A stretch of 10,036 bases of DNA, from NCBI GenBank assembly GCA_020199975.1, contig JAIVJP010000005.1, positions 1 through 10,036 of the forward strand, given 5' to 3'. The DNA is from Acidobacteriota bacterium (GTDB lineage Bacteria > Acidobacteriota > Blastocatellia > Pyrinomonadales > Pyrinomonadaceae). Position 1 is the first letter of the stretch, and every line of letters starts with the position of its first letter. Of the stretch, positions 6,309-10,036 are shown one piece after another. The position numbers were made by a program, and so were the translations under genes. Under the pieces are notes generated by a model. The model searched no databases. It was not told the origin of the DNA and worked only from the letters and a program-made list of their open reading frames with translations.

Positions 6309-6510
6309 TGGCGGAGGGAAACTTTCTGCGGGGCCCGTCACCGAGTTACGATGATTGAGCCAACGCCGTTAAATTGGGAGACCGACGCCGCATCAGCCAG
6401 TGCACTTCTTCACCGTTAAGAATTGCCAGAGGCTGCGGCAGACATAGGTCACCCACCTGTACATGCAGGTTCAATTTCGGCTTCGGAACGACTCAGCGGA
6501 TCTCCCTCTC
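6309..6510 (+). ncRNA. ssrS: 6S RNA (probable)
   Basis: 6S RNA mimics an open promoter and sequesters the housekeeping RNA polymerase. No ORF covers this stretch, but it folds as one long interrupted hairpin. GAGGGA (6314-6319) pairs with TCCCTC (6503-6508), and CTG and other patches further in extend this closing stem. The terminal stem is GACC (6380-6383)/GGTC (6447-6450), then CCGCA..GCC with GGC-TGCGG, topped by TTCTT/AAGAA. The segment ACCTGTACATGCAGGTTCAA forms a 6-bp hairpin followed by GTTCAA. It aligns in place with the 3' central-bubble hairpin of E. coli 6S RNA (ACC..GGGUUCAA). GCGGGGCC-GTC-CC-GAG near 6328-6345 resembles the 5' side. The position downstream of zapA is the known 6S context. 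Ends are approximate (plus or minus 10 nt). Confidence 0.75.
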
Positions 6511-6517
6511 GTCAATC

Positions 6518-6598
6518 GTCGTAAATCGTAAATTGTGAATCGTAAATAGAAACCTCTTTCTATTCACGATTTACGACTCACGGTTTACGACTTTTTTT
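6518..6598 (+). terminator. Strong intrinsic terminator made from heptad inverted repeat, site E
   Basis: Two 35-nt arms (6518-6552 and 6557-6591) are separated by a CCTC loop. In RNA they give 29 Watson-Crick pairs, 3 G-U pairs and 3 A-C mismatches. Seven T residues (6592-6598) follow immediately. The arms are tandem 7-mers (GTAAATC, GTAAATT, GTGAATC, GTAAATA). The position, right after the 6S RNA and before ymdB, fits termination of the small RNA. A further partial array of the same word (6600-6626) follows the T-run. Confidence 0.85.
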
Positions 6599-6634
6599 AT
6601 TCACGATTTACGATTCCCGATTTGCGCCGCCTGT

Positions 6635-7417
6635 ATGAAAGTCTTGATGATTGGTGATGTGGTGGCCAAGCCCGGGCGCATTGCTGTGCTTGAGCGCATA
6701 CAGGACTTGCGCGAGCAGTATGCAATCGATCTCGCCCTGATGAATGCCGAAAATGTAGCCGGCGGCTTTTCGATTACTCCATCGCTGGCTGAACAACTTT
6801 TCGCCGCCGGTATCGACATAATGACTTCCGGCAATCACATTTTTGATAAAAAAGAGGCTATCGACTACATCGTCAAACAACCCCGGTTGCTGCGGCCCGC
6901 CAACTATCCGCCGGGAACGCCTGGGAGTGGGCTCTGGCAGGGAGAAATACGCGGTACGAAGGTGGCAGTAATCAATCTGATTGGGCGCGTGTTTATGCCG
7001 CCTTCAGACGACCCTTTCCGGATCGTGGAGGGCTTGGTGAGTTCGCTGTCGTCAGAAATCAAGGTGCGGCTAGTGGACATGCACGCGGAGGCGACTTCCG
7101 AAAAGGTCGCCATGGGATGGTATCTGGACGGCCGCGTTTCGACAGTCGTCGGGACGCACACCCACGTGCAAACCGCAGACGAGCGAATCTTGCCTCAAGG
7201 GACGGCCTACCTGACTGATGTTGGTATGACAGGTAGTTACGACGGCGTGATTGGCATGAACAAATCAGATGTGATTGCCCGCTTCACTTCGGTAATCGCA
7301 CGCAGGGCCGAACATTCGAGTGGTCAGGTGCGCATTTGCGCGGCGGTGATCGGCATTGATGAGACAACCGGGAAGGCACGCAGCATCGAGCGGATTAATC
7401 TTGCGCATGATCAGTGA
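6635..7417 (+). CDS. ymdB: YmdB-family metallophosphoesterase (TIGR00282 type)
   Basis: YmdB of Bacillus is a cytoplasmic dimetal phosphodiesterase acting on 2',3'- and 3',5'-cyclic nucleotides, and it influences biofilm and motility decisions. The 260-residue protein is the usual family length. Its metal ligands fall at the B. subtilis numbering: D8 (MIGDVV), E39 and N40 (NAEN), N67 and H68 (SGNHIF), H150 (VDMHAE), H175 and H177 (GTHTHV). The fold therefore looks catalytically complete. ATG 6635 is the natural start because MKVLMIGDVV opens the first beta strand; no good Shine-Dalgarno is present, since repeat sequence fills the upstream region. The usual partner rny (RNase Y) is not adjacent here. 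Its TGA stop lies inside the first 7-mer of site F. Confidence 0.93.
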   Translation: MKVLMIGDVVAKPGRIAVLERIQDLREQYAIDLALMNAENVAGGFSITPSLAEQLFAAGIDIMTSGNHIFDKKEAIDYIVKQPRLLRPANYPPGTPGSGLWQGEIRGTKVAVINLIGRVFMPPSDDPFRIVEGLVSSLSSEIKVRLVDMHAEATSEKVAMGWYLDGRVSTVVGTHTHVQTADERILPQGTAYLTDVGMTGSYDGVIGMNKSDVIARFTSVIARRAEHSSGQVRICAAVIGIDETTGKARSIERINLAHDQ

Positions 7418-7507
7418 ACAGTGAACAGTGGCCAGTGACAGTGGACAGTGGGCAGTGGACAGTGGGCAGTGGGCAGTGGAAGTGGACAGTGGGCAGTGGG
7501 CAGAATA
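7412..7507. repeat. Heptad array, site F left arm
   Basis: About thirteen near-perfect 7-mers: CAGTGAA (twice), CAGTGGC, a 6-nt CAGTGA, CAGTGGA, CAGTGGG, CAGTGGA, CAGTGGG (twice), CAGTGGA, a 6-nt AGTGGA, then CAGTGGG (twice), decaying at CAGAATA. The first unit supplies the ymdB stop codon (7415-7417). This is the longest and most regular array in the window, suggesting recent expansion. The inverted partner is at 7966-8000. Confidence 0.92.
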
Positions 7508-7571
7508 CGGAAAGTAATGAACAATGACTGAAAAGTTCTATCCTAATCTCTTCCTCACGGAGGTAAGTAAC

Positions 7572-7931
7572 ATGAAAGTTAAAAACTACTCTGAGTTGAT
7601 CGTCTGGCAGAAAGCTATGGACTTGGTGGAAAGAATTTACGAGGCAACTCGAGAGTTTCCTAAAGAGGAACTCTATGGCCTCGCGAGTCAGGTCAGGCGG
7701 GCTGCGGTTTCTATACCCTCGAACATCGCAGAAGGACAAGGGCGCAGATCTACTAATGAGTTCCTTCATCACCTCTCCTATGCGCACGGGTCTTTGAGAG
7801 AGGTGGAGACTCAAATCCTGATCGCTGGAAGATTGGGGTATTTGCGGCAAAGCAATTTAGATGAGGTCATGAGGCTTTCAGCGGAGGTTGGCAGACTCAT
7901 CAATGGTCTTGCAAACTCTCTAAACCACTGA
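7572..7931 (+). CDS. Four-helix-bundle protein (S23/23S-rRNA-IVS family), copy 2
   Basis: The 119-residue product has a textbook family signature: W12QKAMDLV, YGLASQVRRAAVSIPSNIAE (residues 35-54), GQGRRS, and AHGSLREVETQILIAGRLGY (residues 71-90). ATG 7572 is chosen because the family starts with a short (K/R)-x-Y-x-(E/D)-L-x-V-W-Q segment and GGAGGT (7559-7564) lies 7 nt upstream; an in-frame ATG at 7524 would add 16 atypical residues. The gene is intact and has its own strong ribosome binding site, so it is probably translated. It sits between the inverted arms of site F, as copy 1 does in site D. The two copies are clearly different subtypes (QILRAGTAPAPNYGEA versus QVRRAAVSIPSNIAEG), so they are not a recent duplication. 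Molecular function is unknown; related proteins form pentameric helical bundles. Confidence 0.93.
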   Translation: MKVKNYSELIVWQKAMDLVERIYEATREFPKEELYGLASQVRRAAVSIPSNIAEGQGRRSTNEFLHHLSYAHGSLREVETQILIAGRLGYLRQSNLDEVMRLSAEVGRLINGLANSLNH

Positions 7932-7965
7932 TGCCGGCAGCCTGCGGCCCCAAGATCAACTCATT

Positions 7966-8000
7966 AACTGTCTACTGCCCACTGTCCACTGTCCACTTTT
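7966..8000. repeat. Heptad array, site F right arm
   Basis: Five consecutive 7-mers: AACTGTC, TACTGCC, CACTGTC, CACTGTC, CACTTTT. They are reverse complements of the CAGTGGG/CAGTGGA units of the left arm. The arms enclose 458 bp containing the four-helix-bundle gene. The last T of the array is part of the thioesterase stop codon (8000-8002, - strand). Confidence 0.88.
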
Positions 8001-8488
8001 TACTCTGGAGCGGTTTGCGGGGGAACTAACTCCCCACTTTGGGATTTTTTGAGAATCGGCCCCAGAAAACGTTGAGCGTAGCCTTCAGGAAATGAGCGTA
8101 CGCGGCCTGCTCCATCAGTAACGACGTGCCCGGTTTCGCCTTCTGAAATTATTTGAGCGTCAGTGGCCCGAACGATTTCGTAACCGAACCGCAGCGAGCG
8201 CCGGCGGAGTTCGGTAATGCGCGTACGAATCAAGATCTCGTCGTCGTAATAGGCAGGCGCCTTGTAGCGGCAATAGCTCTCGGCCACGACCAGAAACGCG
8301 TTGTCATTCGTTTCCATGTCGCGATAAGAGAATCCACGCGCGCGGCAATATTCAGTCCGGCCGATTTCAAACCAGACGAGGTAATTGGCATAATAGACGA
8401 TGCCCATTTTGTCGGTTTCGGAGTAGCGCACACGCAAAACCGTCTCGTGCCAATCTCCGAGCACATTTTCCGGCGCCGGGCTCGTCAT
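8000..8488 (-). CDS. Acyl-CoA thioesterase, 4HBT/YbgC-like hotdog fold
   Basis: This 162-residue hotdog protein has the motif VRYSETDKMGIVYYANYLVW (residues 20-39) followed by FEIGRTEY, typical of the YbgC/FadM branch. D26 aligns with the catalytic aspartate. YCRYKAPAYYDDEI and the GYEIVRA beta strand complete the fold. The family hydrolyses acyl-CoA thioesters; YbgC itself belongs with the Tol-Pal region, but no tol gene is adjacent, so the substrate is open. No signal peptide is seen, so it is cytoplasmic. About 25 residues at the C-terminus (KKSQSGELVPPQTAPE) extend past the fold. It is divergent from the peptidase-like gene, with 40 bp between the two starts, and its stop touches the site F array. 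Confidence 0.88.
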   Translation of the reverse strand: MTSPAPENVLGDWHETVLRVRYSETDKMGIVYYANYLVWFEIGRTEYCRARGFSYRDMETNDNAFLVVAESYCRYKAPAYYDDEILIRTRITELRRRSLRFGYEIVRATDAQIISEGETGHVVTDGAGRVRSFPEGYAQRFLGPILKKSQSGELVPPQTAPE

Positions 8489-8528
8489 GAGCGAATGCCT
8501 CCAAACTCTTTAGAAAAGAGAATGCCGC

Positions 8529-9944
8529 ATGAACCTTAAATTGCTACTGGGTCTGAAACGTTTAACGGACTATAAGAGCGAGAGCCGGAGGTTGTCAAAG
8601 CAAATCGCCAGGATTCTCGGCCCGCTGGTTTGTTCCAGCCTCATTTTCACGGTGGTTTTCGTCGGCACTCCTCGGGTCGCCTCCATGCCCCAGGCCACGG
8701 CGGCCGCTCCCGGCACCCCGCGGAACGCGGCAATAGTGGCGACCACGGTTACGATCCTGAAGGAAACTAGCGAGATCCGGGAACTGGCGATTCTTCGACC
8801 GGTAAAAAGCGGTGCGCAGTCTCGAACTGAAATCGAGCGAATGATTGTTCGCAACCTGGACGAGCAAACAACCCCGGCCCAGATGCATGCTACTGAACTT
8901 GCCCTGAAGAAGCTCGGGCTGGCGCCACCAGAGTTTCAGTACCGTCCCTTCGTAGTCAAGCTACTGACCGAACAAGTAGCCGGTTACTACGATCCAAAAG
9001 CTCAGCAGTTCTATCTTGCCGACTGGATCGAGCTTCAAGGTCAAAAGCCCGTAATGGCTCATGAGTTGACTCACGCCTTACAAGATCAGCATTTCAACCT
9101 GCGACGCTTCGAAAAATGGCCTAAAGGCGACTCCGACGCCGAGCTCGCTGCCCATGCGCTAATCGAAGGCGATGCCACCCTCGCGATGACGCTCTACATG
9201 GCGAAGAATCCACTCGTGGCCCTGGCGTTCATTCGTTCGCTGGGCGGCAGCAACATGGCCTCAGACCAGTTCAAACAAGCGCCGCGAGCGATCCGCGAAT
9301 CGCTGGTATTTCCCTATGAGCAGGGATCCGAATGGGCCACACGAGTTTACAAGCGAGGTGGTTGGGCGTCAGTTTCGCAGGCCTATGCAAAGTTGCCTTT
9401 ATCCAGTGAGCAGATTCTCCACCCGGAAAAATATTTCGACTATGAGACGCCGGTGAAAGTCGCGCTGCCGGAGCTGCGCACCATGTTGGGCACCGGCTGG
9501 AAAAGAATTGACTACGACGTGAACGGTGAATGGAGCCTCTATTTGATTCTAGATCAATTTCTGAATGCTTCAGCTGAATCGCGTCGCGCGGCGGCGGGTT
9601 GGGCGGGCGACCGTTATGCGCTATATGAAGGCTCGAAGCCCGGTGACGTGTTCACTGTTCAACTTACCGCGTGGGACACACAAAACGATGCTCGGGAGTT
9701 TTTCGACGCCTACGCCAAACGCACTTGGCGACGCTATCCAAACGCGAAAGCTACGGAGATATCCTCGGGCGATAATACTAAAGCTGTGAACGCCACTGCT
9801 CAGAGCCCGGCGAGAAAGCGTCACGAGTGGCAGACAAATGAAGGCCGCGTGGTGGTGGAGCTGCAAGGCTCTCGAGTGCTGATCATGGAAGGCATTCCTG
9901 AAAACGCGGACACGAAGGCGCTTTCAAAAGCGTCGTGGCAATAA
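8529..9944 (+). CDS. Exported or membrane-anchored HExxH putative zinc peptidase
   Basis: The 471-residue product has a basic N-terminus, then one hydrophobic segment (about residues 29-46, ILGPLVCSSLIFTVVFVG) that could be an uncleaved anchor or a long signal peptide. The main domain follows: AGYYDPKAQQFYLADW (residues 151-166), then H178-E-L-T-H182 within MAHELTHALQDQHF. E213 in LIEGDAT is a good candidate third zinc ligand, 31 residues later, as in gluzincins. The C-terminal half (about 320-471) is mixed alpha/beta with YALYEGSKPGDVFTVQLTAW. I do not recognise a named family or substrate. Similar uncharacterised HExxH proteins occur in Acidobacteriota and myxobacteria, as far as I recall. 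The ribosome binding site is weak (AAAGAG, about 12 nt upstream). A kinase gene follows 19 nt after the stop. Confidence 0.8.
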   Translation: MNLKLLLGLKRLTDYKSESRRLSKQIARILGPLVCSSLIFTVVFVGTPRVASMPQATAAAPGTPRNAAIVATTVTILKETSEIRELAILRPVKSGAQSRTEIERMIVRNLDEQTTPAQMHATELALKKLGLAPPEFQYRPFVVKLLTEQVAGYYDPKAQQFYLADWIELQGQKPVMAHELTHALQDQHFNLRRFEKWPKGDSDAELAAHALIEGDATLAMTLYMAKNPLVALAFIRSLGGSNMASDQFKQAPRAIRESLVFPYEQGSEWATRVYKRGGWASVSQAYAKLPLSSEQILHPEKYFDYETPVKVALPELRTMLGTGWKRIDYDVNGEWSLYLILDQFLNASAESRRAAAGWAGDRYALYEGSKPGDVFTVQLTAWDTQNDAREFFDAYAKRTWRRYPNAKATEISSGDNTKAVNATAQSPARKRHEWQTNEGRVVVELQGSRVLIMEGIPENADTKALSKASWQ

Positions 9945-9963
9945 GTTGGGAGCATAACCCCCA

Positions 9964-10036
9964 ATGACGGGACTGGATCATTACCTCGGTCAGGTGCTGG
10001 ACGACAAGTACCGACTTGAGCGACTGCTTGGCCGGG
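9964..10036 (+). CDS. Serine/threonine protein kinase, N-terminal start (partial)
   Basis: Only 24 codons are in the window: a start ATG (GGGAG at 9948-9952, 11 nt upstream) and a peptide ending LGQVLDDKYRLERLLGR. This matches the opening of Hanks-type bacterial kinases (LG-x-x-L-D-x-K-Y-R-[LI]-x-x-x-[LI]-G), where the final LGR would lead into the glycine-rich ATP loop. Such kinases are numerous in Acidobacteriota, Planctomycetota and Myxococcota. The gene is close behind the peptidase-like gene and in the same orientation, so they may share a transcript. The catalytic residues are beyond the edge. Confidence 0.75.
   Translation, partial: MTGLDHYLGQVLDDKYRLERLLGR

Noticed and set aside
6309..6510. 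tmRNA (ssrA), because of the GGTTCAA segment
   Set aside because: There is no CCA-end acceptor stem, no tag-peptide reading frame ending in ALAA, and the RNA is too short; the 6S fold and context fit better.
7412..7507. Possible CRISPR array
   Set aside because: The units are 7 nt in direct tandem with no spacers, and there are no cas genes; it is a simple heptad array.
7933..7950. Small G/C-rich hairpin after four-helix-bundle copy 2 as a terminator
   Set aside because: The stem is only about 4 bp in its best form and no T-run follows.

Overview
The window is a bacterial chromosome segment with a conserved housekeeping core. On the + strand the order is thrS (3' end only), infC, rpmI, rplT, pheS, pheT, a small coiled-coil gene of ZapB type, zapA, a 6S RNA and ymdB. 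After this come a hotdog thioesterase on the - strand, a secreted or anchored zinc-peptidase-like protein, and the first 24 codons of a serine/threonine kinase. Synteny, a PheT without its tRNA-binding domain, and many repeat-filled spacers suggest an environmental bacterium of the Acidobacteriota (Blastocatellia) type. This placement is an inference from gene style; no 16S rRNA or database match is available.

Region 1 (1-4941) is translation machinery: IF3, L35, L20 and both PheRS subunits. infC has no ATG, GTG or TTG that would give a full-length protein. It starts at ATA (198) behind a perfect AGGAGG. Region 2 (4975-5703) is a two-gene division cassette with its own sigma70-like promoter and an ATGA overlap. 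Region 3 (5704-7417) holds a four-helix-bundle gene on the - strand, a probable 6S RNA ending in a strong hairpin terminator, and ymdB. Region 4 (7412-8000) holds a second four-helix-bundle gene. Region 5 (8000-10036) has two divergent genes and the kinase start.

The most interesting signal is in the spacers. Six of them carry inverted pairs of degenerate 7-nt tandem repeats. Each spacer uses a different 7-nt word (types tttcggg, ggagaca, ctttgaa, cattttc, gtaaatc, cagtggg), but the architecture is shared. Four pairs are empty hairpins. The other two enclose a four-helix-bundle (23S-rRNA-IVS/S23-type) gene with about 435-460 bp between the arms, which is how 23S rRNA intervening sequences are built. 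I propose a family of hairpin-armed, IVS-like insertion units with empty and loaded versions. One empty unit appears to have been adopted as the terminator of the 6S RNA.
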